27,424 bases of DNA from Firmicutes bacterium CAG:534 (GCA_000436115.1 FR894567.1:43433-70856); one strand, 5' to 3'; numbered from the stretch's first letter, positions 13,906 to 22,066 are shown. Numbers and translations: made by a program. Notes: generated from the letters alone by a model not told the origin.

Positions 13906-16491
13906 ATGAATATATCAAAGTTTACACAAAAATCCATGCAGGCTGTGGAAGGCTGCGAAAAGCTTGCATATGAATATGGCAACCAGGAAATAGAGCAGGA
14001 GCATTTGCTGTACAGCCTGCTTACGATTGAAGACAGTCTGATCCTGAAACTGATCGAAAAGATGGACATCAATCCACAGTATTTTTTAAACCGTGTGGAG
14101 CAGGGCCTGAATAAGAGAGTGAAGGTTCAGGGAGGCCAGGTATATGTGGGGCAGGATCTGAATAAGGTTCTGATCTCGGCAGAGGAGGAGGCAAAGGCTC
14201 TTTCTGATGAATATGTGTCCGTGGAGCATTTGTTCCTTGCAATGATAAAGCATCCAAATAAGGAGATCAAGGACATCTTCAAGGAGTTTGGGGTCACACG
14301 GGAGCGTTTTTTACAGGCGCTTTCCACAGTAAGGGGAAATCAGCGTGTGACCAGTGATAACCCCGAGGCTACCTATGATACCTTAAATAAGTATGGTCAG
14401 GATCTGGTGGAAAAGGCGCGGGATCAGAAGCTTGATCCGGTGATCGGCAGAGATACGGAGATCCGAAATGTGATCAGGATCCTTTCGCGTAAAACCAAGA
14501 ATAACCCGGTACTGATCGGAGAACCTGGCGTAGGTAAGACCGCAGTAGTGGAAGGACTTGCCCAGCGTATCGTAAGAGGAGATGTGCCTCAGGGATTAAA
14601 GGATAAGAAGATTTTCGCACTGGATATGGGAGCCCTAGTTGCCGGTGCAAAATACAGAGGAGAATTTGAGGAACGTTTAAAGGCGGTTCTGGAAGAGGTT
14701 AAGAGCAGCGACGGACAGATCATCCTGTTCATTGATGAGCTGCATACCATTGTGGGAGCAGGCAAAACAGACGGAGCGCTGGATGCGGGCAATATGCTAA
14801 AGCCCATGCTGGCAAGAGGAGAACTTCACTGTATCGGTGCTACCACGTTGGATGAGTACCGCCAGTATATTGAAAAAGACGCTGCCCTGGAGAGAAGGTT
14901 CCAGCCTGTCATGGTAGAGGAGCCTACTGTGGAGGATACCATTTCTATCCTGCGTGGGCTGAAGGAACGGTATGAGGTTTACCACGGCGTAAAGATCATG
15001 GATAATGCGTTGGTCAGCGCAGCGGTGCTTTCCAACCGCTATATTTCCGACAGATTTTTGCCGGATAAGGCCATTGACCTGGTAGATGAGGCCTGTGCAC
15101 TGATCAAAACAGAACTGGATTCCATGCCTACAGAGCTGGATGAACTGAACCGTAGGAAGATGCAGATGGAGATTGAAGAGGCAGCCCTCAAGAAGGAGGA
15201 TGACCGGATCAGCAAGGAAAGACTGGAGGATCTGCAGAAGGAGCTTGCGGAGGTTAAGGAAGAATTTAACAACCGGATGGCGCAGTGGGAGAATGAAAAA
15301 GCCTCTGTGGAGAAGCTGTCAAAACTCCGTGAGGAGATCGAATCCATTAACAGCCAGATCCAGATTGCCCAAAGAGAGGGTGATTACGAAAAGGCAGGAG
15401 AACTCAGCTACGGGAAGCTGCCTGCACTGAAAAAGCAGCTTGAAATAGAGGAAGAACAGGTGAAAAGTAAAGATCTTTCTCTGGTGCATGAAAGTGTGTC
15501 TGAGGAAGAAATTGCAAGGATCATTTCCAGATGGACCGGCATACCGGTGGCAAAGCTGACAGAAAGCGAGAGAAATAAAACCCTTCATCTGGACGAAGAA
15601 CTGCATAAGCGCGTTGTGGGACAGGATGAAGGCGTTACCAAGGTGACCGAAGCGATCATCAGATCCAAGGCAGGGATCAAGGATCCTACAAAGCCCATTG
15701 GTTCCTTCCTGTTTCTCGGACCTACCGGCGTAGGTAAGACAGAGCTTGCAAAGGCGCTGGCAGCATCCTTGTTCGATGATGAGAACAATATGGTTCGTAT
15801 CGATATGAGTGAATATATGGAGAAATACTCTGTGTCCAGACTGATCGGAGCGCCTCCCGGATATGTGGGATATGAGGAGGGTGGACAACTGACTGAAGCA
15901 GTCAGAAGAAAGCCTTATTCCGTGGTTTTGTTTGATGAGATCGAAAAGGCCCATCCTGATGTGTTCAATGTACTTTTACAGGTGCTGGATGACGGACGGA
16001 TCACCGATTCCCAGGGCAGGACAGTGGACTTCAAAAATACGATCCTGATCATGACCTCCAATATCGGCGCTTCTTATCTGCTGGATGGAATAGATGATAA
16101 GGGAAACATCAGCGAGGAAGCACAGGCACAGGTTATGAATGACCTGAGAAACCACTTCAGACCGGAATTTTTGAACCGTCTGGATGAAACGATCCTGTTT
16201 AAACCTTTGACAAAGGAAAATATTGGCGGTATCATCAAACTGATCATTGCAGATCTGAACAGAAGACTTTCAGATAAAGAGCTGACAGTAGAGCTGACGC
16301 CACAGGCACAAAGCTATATTGTGGACAATGCATATGATCCGGTCTATGGTGCAAGGCCGCTCAAGAGGTTTATCCAGAAGCATGTGGAGACGTTGTCTGC
16401 AAAGCTGATTCTGGCGGACCAGGTGGAGGAAGGCGATACCATTCTGATTGATCTGCAGGATGGGAAGCTGACTGCATTAGTCAAAAAGTAA
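13906..16491 (+). CDS. clpB: ATP-dependent disaggregase ClpB
   Basis: This 861-residue hexameric AAA+ chaperone extracts polypeptides from aggregates together with DnaK/DnaJ/GrpE. Order: N-domain repeats (1-145), NBD1 with GEPGVGKT near residue 205 and FIDELH near 275, a coiled-coil middle domain (about 400-520, EALKKEDD/ELAEVKEEFNNRMA region) that marks ClpB rather than ClpC or ClpA, NBD2 with GPTGVGKT near 605 and VLFDEIEKAH near 675, and a C-terminal GARPLKRFIQ domain. Length is normal. AAAGGAG at 13894-13900 precedes ATG 13906; a TTG-started upstream extension lacks a ribosome site. CIRCE control is predicted. Downstream, a DUF4250 gene follows by 14 bp. Confidence 0.97.
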   Translation: MNISKFTQKSMQAVEGCEKLAYEYGNQEIEQEHLLYSLLTIEDSLILKLIEKMDINPQYFLNRVEQGLNKRVKVQGGQVYVGQDLNKVLISAEEEAKALSDEYVSVEHLFLAMIKHPNKEIKDIFKEFGVTRERFLQALSTVRGNQRVTSDNPEATYDTLNKYGQDLVEKARDQKLDPVIGRDTEIRNVIRILSRKTKNNPVLIGEPGVGKTAVVEGLAQRIVRGDVPQGLKDKKIFALDMGALVAGAKYRGEFEERLKAVLEEVKSSDGQIILFIDELHTIVGAGKTDGALDAGNMLKPMLARGELHCIGATTLDEYRQYIEKDAALERRFQPVMVEEPTVEDTISILRGLKERYEVYHGVKIMDNALVSAAVLSNRYISDRFLPDKAIDLVDEACALIKTELDSMPTELDELNRRKMQMEIEEAALKKEDDRISKERLEDLQKELAEVKEEFNNRMAQWENEKASVEKLSKLREEIESINSQIQIAQREGDYEKAGELSYGKLPALKKQLEIEEEQVKSKDLSLVHESVSEEEIARIISRWTGIPVAKLTESERNKTLHLDEELHKRVVGQDEGVTKVTEAIIRSKAGIKDPTKPIGSFLFLGPTGVGKTELAKALAASLFDDENNMVRIDMSEYMEKYSVSRLIGAPPGYVGYEEGGQLTEAVRRKPYSVVLFDEIEKAHPDVFNVLLQVLDDGRITDSQGRTVDFKNTILIMTSNIGASYLLDGIDDKGNISEEAQAQVMNDLRNHFRPEFLNRLDETILFKPLTKENIGGIIKLIIADLNRRLSDKELTVELTPQAQSYIVDNAYDPVYGARPLKRFIQKHVETLSAKLILADQVEEGDTILIDLQDGKLTALVKK

Positions 16492-16505
16492 AGGATGGTA
16501 TTCAC

Positions 16506-16685
16506 ATGAACTTACCCGGTGATCCCAATATGCTTCTTAGTTATGTAAACATGAAACTGCGTGACTTTTACTCAAATCTGGATGCTCTTTGTGATGACAT
16601 GGATGTCAGCAGAACGGAAATTGAGGAAAAGCTGAGCGCTATTGGATATCATTACCAGGAAGCAAAAAATCAGTTTACCAGTTAA
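16506..16685 (+). CDS. DUF4250 domain-containing small protein
   Basis: The 59-residue protein begins MNLPGDPNMLLSYVNMKLRD and continues FYSNLDALCDDMDVSRTEIE, EKLSAIGYHYQEAKNQF. The LPxDPxMLLSxVNxKLRD start and the GYxYxxxxNQF end are the signature I know for DUF4250, a small clostridial family of unknown function. AAAGGATGG overlaps the clpB stop and precedes ATG 16506, so the gene is probably translated from the clpB transcript and would then be heat-induced. It is soluble with no membrane segment. The co-transcription may be incidental, but a terminator lies only after this gene. Confidence 0.85.
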   Translation: MNLPGDPNMLLSYVNMKLRDFYSNLDALCDDMDVSRTEIEEKLSAIGYHYQEAKNQFTS

Positions 16686-16719
16686 TATTCCGCATCCAAT
16701 TAAATAAGAAAAAGCAGTA

Positions 16720-16759
16720 ACAGCCTGGCTTTGGACAAGTTCCAAGGTCAGGCTGTTTT
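16720..16759 (+). terminator. Terminator of the clpB-DUF4250 unit
   Basis: ACAGCCTG (16720-16727) pairs with CAGGCTGT (16749-16756), and TTGGA pairs with TCCAA around the CAAGT region inside it. Four T follow. The T run is short but the stem is long. Confidence 0.8.
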
Positions 16760-16805
16760 GCCTTGCGCCTGGAAAACAGTGCGATGAAAAAATGCAGGGA
16801 AAACA

Positions 16806-16834
16806 TTGAACCTGGGCGCAAGTTGGCATATACT
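16806..16834 (+). promoter_or_regulatory. Sigma-A promoter of the carboxypeptidase gene
   Basis: TTGAAC (16806-16811), exactly 17 bp, TATACT (16829-16834), giving a leader of about 60 nt. Nothing else is seen in 16760-16899. Confidence 0.7.
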
Positions 16835-16899
16835 AAAAGACAGGTGCTGTAAGGAAGCGCCTGAAAAGGAAACATAGAAAACAGGGAGCTTAAAAATAG

Positions 16900-18204
16900 A
16901 TGGATTTTGATATGGATGAGGAAGCGCTGCATAGGCGCAGACAGCAGCGGCTTCAGGAAATGAAGAGGCAGAAGCAGCTACAGGAAAGCCGCAGGAAGAA
17001 GCTGAAAAAGAGCTTGCCGGTGGCGGCAGGAGCCGTAGCTGTTTTGGCGGTTCTTCTTTTCTCAAAAAGCCTTTTTTCAGGCACTGCAGCGCAGGACAAG
17101 GGACAGGCAGAGGGAACACAGAAAGAATATGACACAAGTGTCACAAGCGAAACGGATGGGGGGCAGTCTCTTTCGGATCAGGGCCTTACAGAGGCGATGA
17201 TCGCCGAGAATGAAAAGCTGACGCAGACAGGCGGTGCGCAGGCACAAAATGACGGCGTACAGGCAGACGCTGCGCAGGTGCAGGCAGAGGAAAGACAGCA
17301 GGTTTCGGCACCAGCCGCAGAGATGCCGGAAGGAGGCAAAACCTTTAAGTCAGAAGCAGGAAAAACCTATTCTGCGAAAGCTACTGCAAAGACCGCCCAG
17401 CCGGGAGAGGCTGTGATCAGCAGCAATGCCGTTTTCATAGACGTGGACACAGGGGATATTCTGTCACAGCGCAACTATCAGCAGATCATCAGTCCGGCAT
17501 CCATGACAAAGATATTGACTGTTTTAGTCGCTGCTGAACATGTAACCAGAGAGGACTTGGAACGGAAATTTACGATCACTTTGAATATTACGGATTACAG
17601 TTATGTGCATGACTGTAGTAACGTGGGATTTTCAGAGGGAGAGCAGGTGACCGTAAAGGATCTGTTTTATGGAACGATCCTGCCATCCGGTGCAGATGCT
17701 GCTTTAGGACTTGCAACCTATGTGGCGGGAGATCAGGATGCCTTTGTGGCGCTTATGAACGAAAAGCTGAAGGAGCTTGGATTATCGGATACGGCTCACT
17801 TTACAAACTGCGTGGGGCTTTATGATGAGAACCACTACTGTACTGTATATGATATGGCAATGATCCTGGAAGCTGCACTGGATAATGAACTCTGCAGGGA
17901 AGTGCTTGCGGCACATACCTATACCACCTCTTCCACTAGCGAGCATCCGGAGGGCATCACGATTTCCAACTGGTTTCTCCGCAGGATCGAGGATAAGGAG
18001 ACCGGTGCAGAGATCCTTTGCGGAAAGACCGGATTTGTGGCACAGTCAGGAAGCTGCGCAGCAAGCTACGGTGAGGATGAGAATGGAAAAGGATATATCT
18101 GCGTAACGGCAGATTCCACCAGCTCCTGGCGCTGCATTTATGATCAGGTGGCCCTATATAGTGAATTTACCTCGAAGGATGCAGGAAGCACCCAAGTATC
18201 ATGA
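16900..18204 (+). CDS. D-alanyl-D-alanine carboxypeptidase (peptidase S11), membrane-anchored
   Basis: This 434-residue penicillin-binding protein trims the terminal D-Ala of peptidoglycan stem peptides outside the membrane. A basic cytoplasmic N-terminus (1-38, rich in R/K/Q), one membrane helix (about 39-57) and a Gln/Ala/Glu-rich linker (about 58-165) lead to the S11 domain. Motif SxxK is SPASMTKIL (Ser201, Lys204), the second motif is PSGAD near Ser263 (SGA where SxN is usual), and KTG is GKTGF near Lys376. N-terminal anchoring differs from the classical C-terminal amphipathic anchor. AGGGAG lies about 13 bases before the ATG, a long spacing, but no better start exists. The stop codon lies inside repeat element A. 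Confidence 0.88.
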   Translation: MDFDMDEEALHRRRQQRLQEMKRQKQLQESRRKKLKKSLPVAAGAVAVLAVLLFSKSLFSGTAAQDKGQAEGTQKEYDTSVTSETDGGQSLSDQGLTEAMIAENEKLTQTGGAQAQNDGVQADAAQVQAEERQQVSAPAAEMPEGGKTFKSEAGKTYSAKATAKTAQPGEAVISSNAVFIDVDTGDILSQRNYQQIISPASMTKILTVLVAAEHVTREDLERKFTITLNITDYSYVHDCSNVGFSEGEQVTVKDLFYGTILPSGADAALGLATYVAGDQDAFVALMNEKLKELGLSDTAHFTNCVGLYDENHYCTVYDMAMILEAALDNELCREVLAAHTYTTSSTSEHPEGITISNWFLRRIEDKETGAEILCGKTGFVAQSGSCAASYGEDENGKGYICVTADSTSSWRCIYDQVALYSEFTSKDAGSTQVS

Positions 18205-18320
18205 AGCTGATTTGAAATTATGAAGACCTGCCAGCGATATGCAGCGAAAGCGTGCCTGCGTTAAATAGTTGGGTAAGCACAACCGGCGGCAGACACCCTG
18301 AAATTTCAAAGCACTTCATG
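18200..18320 (+). repeat. Palindromic repeat element, copy A, with 39-bp conserved core
   Basis: The ends CATGAAG (18200-18206) and CTTCATG (18314-18320) are inverted, and TTTGAAATT (18211-18219) pairs with AATTTCAAA (18302-18310). Bases 18228-18266 are identical over 39 bp to 23610-23648. The core is closed by CCAGC (18231-18235) pairing with GTTGG (18268-18272), and within it GC-GAAA-GC can form a GNRA-type loop (18243-18250). The element overlaps the stop codon of the carboxypeptidase gene and fills the gap before the Dabb gene. It could be a structured RNA or a MITE-like repeat; no obvious target-site duplication is visible. Confidence 0.75.
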
Positions 18321-18361
18321 AGATCTTACTAAAATATAAAAAACGAGAGGAGAAATTGAAA

Positions 18362-18664
18362 ATGGTAAAGCACGTTATCTTGTGGAAGCTGAAGGAGGAA
18401 TACTCTGAGGCAGAGAAGGAAAGTATCAAGGCAGGAATTAAAGAGGGACTGGAAGGATTGGCAGGACAGATCCCGGGTCTTGTGGAGATCCATGTTTATA
18501 CAGAAAAACTTCCAAGCTCCAATATGGATCTGATGCTGGATACGACATTTGAAAGTGCAGGTGATCTGCAGGGGTACAGCGTTCATCCCAAGCATGTGGC
18601 TGTTGCAGATGGAAAGGTTCGTCCTTACACCGCAGTAAGAGCCTGCATGGATTACGAGATTTAA
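18362..18664 (+). CDS. Dabb-domain (stress-responsive alpha/beta barrel) protein
   Basis: The 100-residue protein opens MVKHVILWKLKEEYSEAEKE and ends with HPKHVAVADGKVRPYTAVRA, YEI. The MxxHVxxxKxK start and the HPxHxxVxxxVRP end define the Dabb (dimeric A/B barrel) family, whose members form small dimeric barrels; the biochemical role is mostly unknown. GAGAGGAG at 18345-18352 precedes ATG 18362; a TTG at 18356 is rejected because the spacing is worse and the family starts at MVKH. It lies just after repeat element A and before a long hairpin that acts as its terminator. No catalytic residue can be assigned. Confidence 0.88.
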   Translation: MVKHVILWKLKEEYSEAEKESIKAGIKEGLEGLAGQIPGLVEIHVYTEKLPSSNMDLMLDTTFESAGDLQGYSVHPKHVAVADGKVRPYTAVRACMDYEI

Positions 18665-18681
18665 CCCATAAAACAGGACTA

Positions 18682-18741
18682 CGGCCTTCTCTTTTTTCAT
18701 ATATTGAATTACCAATATGGAGAAAGAGAAGGCCGCTTTTT
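18682..18741 (+). terminator. Long inverted repeat ending in a T run; also covers the next gene's ribosome site
   Basis: CGGCCTTCTCTTT starts at 18682 and pairs with AAAGAGAAGGCCG ending at 18735. CATATATTG and CAATATG continue the stem inward with small mismatches around a loop near 18707-18711. C and five T follow at 18736-18741, and the deacetylase ATG comes immediately after. GAGAAGG (18726-18732), the only ribosome site of that gene, is in the 3' arm. Confidence 0.8.
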
Positions 18742-19422
18742 ATGAAAAAAAGAATTTTTGCCTGTATTTTGGTCCTGCTGATGCTGGGACTTGTACTTTA
18801 TGTGGGCTTAAAACAGGAGCACGGCTCTGTGGATGTTATGAGCGGATCCATAGCACAGCAGCAGGACAGGCCCAAAATCGCACTGACTTTTGACGATGGG
18901 CCCCATCCTTATTATACGGAGCAGCTTTTAAAAGGACTGGCAAAACGGAAGGTAAAAGCGACCTTTTTTGTGACAGGTGAAAATGTGGAAGCCTATCCGG
19001 AGGTGACAAAACAGATCTGCGAGGAGGGACACCTGATCGGCAATCATACCTACAGCCATATCCAGCTTTCCCGCAGCAATACGGAGAGCTATAAGGAAGA
19101 GATCAAAAAGACCAATCAGGTGATCCGGGATGTTACCGGGCAGGACACCATTTATATCAGGCCGCCCTACGGAAGCTGGAATAAGGAATTTGAAAAAGAG
19201 CTGAACATGTTTCCGGTTTTGTGGACCATAGATCCGCTGGACTGGTGCAGCAGCAACGTGGACTGCATTGTCAATACGGTCTGTGCAAAGGCCGGGGAAA
19301 ATGATATTATCCTGATGCACGACCAATATAAGACCACGGTAACAGCCGCGCTTCAGATTGTTGACAGGCTTATGGAGGAGGGCTACGAATTTGTGACGGT
19401 GGATGAGCTTTTGTTCGACTGA
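18742..19422 (+). CDS. Polysaccharide deacetylase (NodB / carbohydrate esterase 4), membrane-anchored or secreted
   Basis: This 226-residue enzyme removes N- or O-acetyl groups from peptidoglycan or another extracellular glycan. A lysine start and a hydrophobic segment (about 4-23) target it to the membrane. All five CE4 motifs are present: TFDDGP (Asp51 base, Asp52 metal), the metal-binding HTYSH at 102-106, RPPYG, DPLDW, and ILMHD. Length is that of the short PdaA/PdaB-like class. It follows the Dabb gene, from which it is separated by the hairpin at 18682-18741 that hides its ribosome site. Its 3' end overlaps the tail of the truncated gatA reading frame on the other strand. Substrate uncertain; the fold is certain. 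Confidence 0.92.
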   Translation: MKKRIFACILVLLMLGLVLYVGLKQEHGSVDVMSGSIAQQQDRPKIALTFDDGPHPYYTEQLLKGLAKRKVKATFFVTGENVEAYPEVTKQICEEGHLIGNHTYSHIQLSRSNTESYKEEIKKTNQVIRDVTGQDTIYIRPPYGSWNKEFEKELNMFPVLWTIDPLDWCSSNVDCIVNTVCAKAGENDIILMHDQYKTTVTAALQIVDRLMEEGYEFVTVDELLFD

Positions 19423-19924
19423 TAGAAAAGCGGCCGGGATCTGACGCCGCACTGCCGCCGGAAGATCCGCCGGGAACATGCTCTGTGTTCCAGGGATTTT
19501 TGGTCACTCCATAGGCTGAAGTCTCCGTGGTGGAGCCCATGGCAAATTCGTCCATATTGGTTTTCCCCAGGATAACCGCACCTGCCTGCTGCAGGTTTTC
19601 TACTGCCTGCGCGCTGAAGGTAGGCACAAAATTACAAAGGATTTTTGAAGAACAGGTGGTCAGAAGATCCTTAGTGCACATGTTATCCTTAATGGCAACC
19701 GGCACTCCCGCCAAGGGCCCTGTCAGTTCTCCTGCATCAATCTTTTTCTGTACTTCCTCTGCCTGCTTTAAGGCGCCTTCCCGGTCTACCGTTACATAGC
19801 AGTGATAATCGCTTTCCTTTTTTTCGATCTGTGCAAGGACAGCCTCTGCAGCCTCCTTCACAGTCACTTCTTTTCTTTTAATTGCCGCCCCAAGGGAAAC
19901 GGCAGTCATCTGAAGCAGATCCAT
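19370..19924 (-). pseudogene. gatA: Glu-tRNA(Gln)/Asp-tRNA(Asn) amidotransferase subunit A, 3'-truncated
   Basis: The first about 160 residues of GatA, an amidase-signature enzyme, are intact: LAGVPVAIKDNMCTKD (catalytic Lys), ILGKTNMDEFAMGS and EHVPGGSSGGSAA (cis-Ser). Homology stops near 19442, immediately before the region that normally holds SDTGGSIRQP with the nucleophilic serine. The last 23 codons are antisense to the deacetylase gene. About two thirds of the family length (around 485 residues) is missing, and gatB, which normally follows, is absent. AGGAGG overlapping the gatC stop sets the start at ATG 19924 (MDLLQMTAVSLG). The protein could not be an active amidase; a second intact gatCAB is expected elsewhere in the genome. 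Confidence 0.88.
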
Positions 19925-19937
19925 TTCTGTCGTCCTC

Positions 19938-20231
19938 CTATTCAAATGTACGGGGCACTACAAACATGCCGTCCTTTTCACCGGGAGCATTTTTCAAAAT
20001 GTCCTCCCGCATATCCCCGTTTGTCACCACATCCTCACGGAATACATTCTTTACCGGAAAAACATGGGACATAGGCTCTACGCCTGTGGTATCCAGTTCT
20101 CCAAGCTTATCGATATAGTCCAGCATGCTGCCCATATCCTTTTTGGCCTGCTCTTTTTCCTCTTCGGAAAGCTCCAGCTTTGCGAGGATCCCCACATATT
20201 CAATGGTTTCGTCTGAAATAATGTTTGCCAC
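19938..20231 (-). CDS. gatC: Amidotransferase subunit C, GatC
   Basis: This 97-residue stabilising subunit of GatCAB starts at GTG 20231: ANIISDETIEYVGILAKLEL, SEEEKEQAKKDMGSMLDYID, then LGELDTTGVEPMSHVFPVKN, FREDVV and NAPGEKDGMFVVPRTFE. The EPMxHV, NxFREDxV and APxxxxxxFxVPR motifs are the family markers. It lies 19 bp after the thiolase stop and 13 bp before the gatA start. Without intact GatA and GatB from this locus it is probably an orphan subunit, unless it serves a copy elsewhere. The frame itself is complete. Confidence 0.92.
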   Translation of the reverse strand: MANIISDETIEYVGILAKLELSEEEKEQAKKDMGSMLDYIDKLGELDTTGVEPMSHVFPVKNVFREDVVTNGDMREDILKNAPGEKDGMFVVPRTFE

Positions 20232-20250
20232 TTTCTTTTTCCCTTTCGCT

Positions 20251-21432
20251 TTAATCCCTGGTTACGATGGCAGAGCAGCCCATACCGCCGCCTACGCAAA
20301 GTGTTGCAAGTCCCTTCTTTGCATCTCTCCTTGCCATTTCATAGAGCAGTGTTACCAGAATACGGCAGCCTGATGCACCTACCGGGTGTCCCAGGGCAAT
20401 CGCGCCGCCGTTTACATTCAGCTTCTCCAGGTCAAAGCCCAGGTCATGGCCGACTGCTACCGACTGTGCTGCAAATGCCTCGTTTGCTTCAACCAGATCA
20501 AAATCTTCGATCTTATAACCGGTCTTTGCCATTACCTTTCTGGTGGAGGCAACAGGCCCGATTCCCATAATGCGGGGTTCTACTCCTGCAAGCTCGCCTC
20601 CGATCCAGGTTGCCATAGGCGTTACGCCGAGCTCCTTTGCCTTTTCCTCGCTCATCACGATAATGGCAGCCGCACCGTCATTAATTCCGGAAGCATTTCC
20701 TGCTGTCACAACGCCGCCCTCCTTGAAAGCCGGACGAAGCTTGCCAATACTCTCCTTTGTCACGCCCTTACGAGGGCCTTCGTCTGTATCAAACAGGATC
20801 GTTTCTTTTTTCTTCTTTACCTCTACCGGCACGATCTCTTCCTTAAATTTGCCTTCCGCCTGTGCCTTTTCACACTTGTTCTGGCTCCATGCTGCAAATT
20901 CGTCAAGCTGCTCTCTGGTCAGTCCCCAGTCCTGTGCAATATTTTCAGCGGTAATTCCCATATGATAACCGCCAAAAGCATCCTGAAGCGCATCACGGAG
21001 CAGTGCATCATCCATCTTTGCTGCGCCCATTCTGTATCCGAAACGGGCGTCATAAAGCAGATACGGCGCCTTGCTCATATTTTCCATGCCGCCTGCCACA
21101 ATAATGTCTGCATCGCCGCTGGCGATCAGCTTTGCTGCCAGATTGACGCAGTGCAGGCCGGAACCGCAGAGCACGTTAATGGTCGTTGCCGGAACCTCCA
21201 CAGGGATACCTGCATTGACAGCCGCCTGCCTTGCCGGGTTCTGTCCAAGTCCTGCCTGGATCACGCATCCCATATATACCTCATCTACCTGCTCAGGCTT
21301 AAGGCCTGCTCTTTTTAATGCTTCCCTGATCACAATGGTTCCCAGTTCGGGAGCGGGAGTGGTGGAAAGGGTTCCCCCCATTGTTCCGATTGCCGTACGG
21401 CATGCACCTGCCAAAACTACTTTTCTTGCCAT
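20251..21432 (-). CDS. Acetyl-CoA C-acetyltransferase (thiolase)
   Basis: This 393-residue cytoplasmic enzyme condenses two acetyl-CoA to acetoacetyl-CoA, the first step towards butyrate in clostridia. The acyl-enzyme cysteine is Cys89 in NVLCGSGLHCVNLAA, followed by GGMENMSKAPYLL, the family motif NVNGGAIALGHPVGASGCRI (active-site His) and the second catalytic cysteine in CVGGGMGCSA. GAGGAG before ATG 21432 (MARKVVLAG) fixes the start; an upstream TTG-type extension is rejected. It is the first gene of the unit thl-gatC-gatA. Genes for hydroxybutyryl-CoA dehydrogenase and crotonase are not adjacent, so this may be an isolated copy. Two 13-bp palindromes lie in its promoter/leader region. Confidence 0.93.
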   Translation of the reverse strand: MARKVVLAGACRTAIGTMGGTLSTTPAPELGTIVIREALKRAGLKPEQVDEVYMGCVIQAGLGQNPARQAAVNAGIPVEVPATTINVLCGSGLHCVNLAAKLIASGDADIIVAGGMENMSKAPYLLYDARFGYRMGAAKMDDALLRDALQDAFGGYHMGITAENIAQDWGLTREQLDEFAAWSQNKCEKAQAEGKFKEEIVPVEVKKKKETILFDTDEGPRKGVTKESIGKLRPAFKEGGVVTAGNASGINDGAAAIIVMSEEKAKELGVTPMATWIGGELAGVEPRIMGIGPVASTRKVMAKTGYKIEDFDLVEANEAFAAQSVAVGHDLGFDLEKLNVNGGAIALGHPVGASGCRILVTLLYEMARRDAKKGLATLCVGGGMGCSAIVTRD

Positions 21433-21489
21433 GTTTGTCTCCTCTTTTCCTGATTTATTTTCCGGCTGCTTTTCCCGCAGCTCGATAAG

Positions 21490-21527
21490 CACTTTAAAAG
21501 TGGATATACCTATTTAGTAATTTACTA
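21490..21527. promoter_or_regulatory. Two perfect 13-bp palindromes upstream of thiolase
   Basis: CACTTTAAAAGTG (21490-21502) and TAGTAATTTACTA (21515-21527) are each exact palindromes around one central base, with centres 25 bp apart. The second overlaps the predicted -10 of the thiolase promoter; the first lies just downstream in its leader. They are candidate operators for a dimeric regulator. Confidence 0.45.
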
Positions 21528-21547
21528 CGTTTGCCGGGTTCTGTCCA
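21519..21547 (-). promoter_or_regulatory. Putative sigma-A promoter of the thiolase unit
   Basis: On the minus strand TGGACA (21547-21542), 17 bp, TAAATT (21524-21519), about 87 bp before the thiolase start. Both boxes depart somewhat from consensus. Confidence 0.5.
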
Positions 21548-21556
21548 CTGTTTTCA

Positions 21557-21585
21557 TTGACAGAGCTGTGTCTGAAACTTATAGT
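21557..21585 (+). promoter_or_regulatory. Sigma-A promoter of the C_GCAxxG_C_C protein gene
   Basis: A consensus -35 TTGACA (21557-21562), exactly 17 bp, then TATAGT (21580-21585), 60 bp before the start. It is divergent from the thiolase promoter, ten bases away. Confidence 0.85.
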
Positions 21586-21644
21586 AATAGTATAGGAAGA
21601 TCAATCCGGGAATACCGGCAGATGAAAAAGGAAGGGAAGATACT

Positions 21645-22049
21645 ATGACGAAAAAAGAACTGGCCATTGCCTATCATGACAAAAAATTTAATTGTGCCCA
21701 GGCAGTAGCCTGTGCCTTTGCTAAGGAAGTAGGCGCAGATGAAAAAACTCTTTTCCGTGCAGCCGAAGGCTTAGGGCTTGGTATGGGCGGTATGGAAGGT
21801 ACCTGCGGTGCTCTTTCCGGCGCTATTTTACTTGCGGGAATGAAGAACAGCGACGGCAACACGGAAGATCCCGGCACCAAGGCTTCCACCTACCAGCTTT
21901 CCAAGCAGATGGTTACCTGCTTCCAGCAGAAAACAGGCAGCACTGTCTGCAAGGAACTGAAGGGGATTGAAAGCGGTAAGGTGCTCTGTTCCTGTCCCGA
22001 CTGTATCTGCCATGGAGTAGAAGTGGTAGAGCAGGTATTGGGATTGTAG
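21645..22049 (+). CDS. C_GCAxxG_C_C family redox-type protein
   Basis: This 134-residue soluble protein has the Cys pattern that names the family: FNCAQAVACAF (Cys17), EGTCGALSGAILLAG (Cys54 within the GCAxxG-like motif), STVCKEL and the tail LCSCPDCICHGVEVVE. Members are thought to bind a metal or undergo thiol redox chemistry; the exact function is not established. GGAAGGGAAG before ATG 21645 is the ribosome site. It has a strong private promoter and no co-oriented neighbour, so it is monocistronic; a terminator for the opposite strand follows. Length is normal. Confidence 0.85.
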   Translation: MTKKELAIAYHDKKFNCAQAVACAFAKEVGADEKTLFRAAEGLGLGMGGMEGTCGALSGAILLAGMKNSDGNTEDPGTKASTYQLSKQMVTCFQQKTGSTVCKELKGIESGKVLCSCPDCICHGVEVVEQVLGL

Positions 22050-22066
22050 GATTTTCCATTACACAC

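Noticed and set aside
18200..18320. CRISPR-like repeat
   Set aside because: Only two copies, 5.4 kb apart, each single and with internal palindromes; there are no regularly spaced repeats or cas genes.
20386..21318. 310-codon plus-strand open frame opposite thiolase
   Set aside because: It is the antisense of a highly conserved thiolase; the Cys/His-rich translation is typical of a shadow frame, with no start signal.
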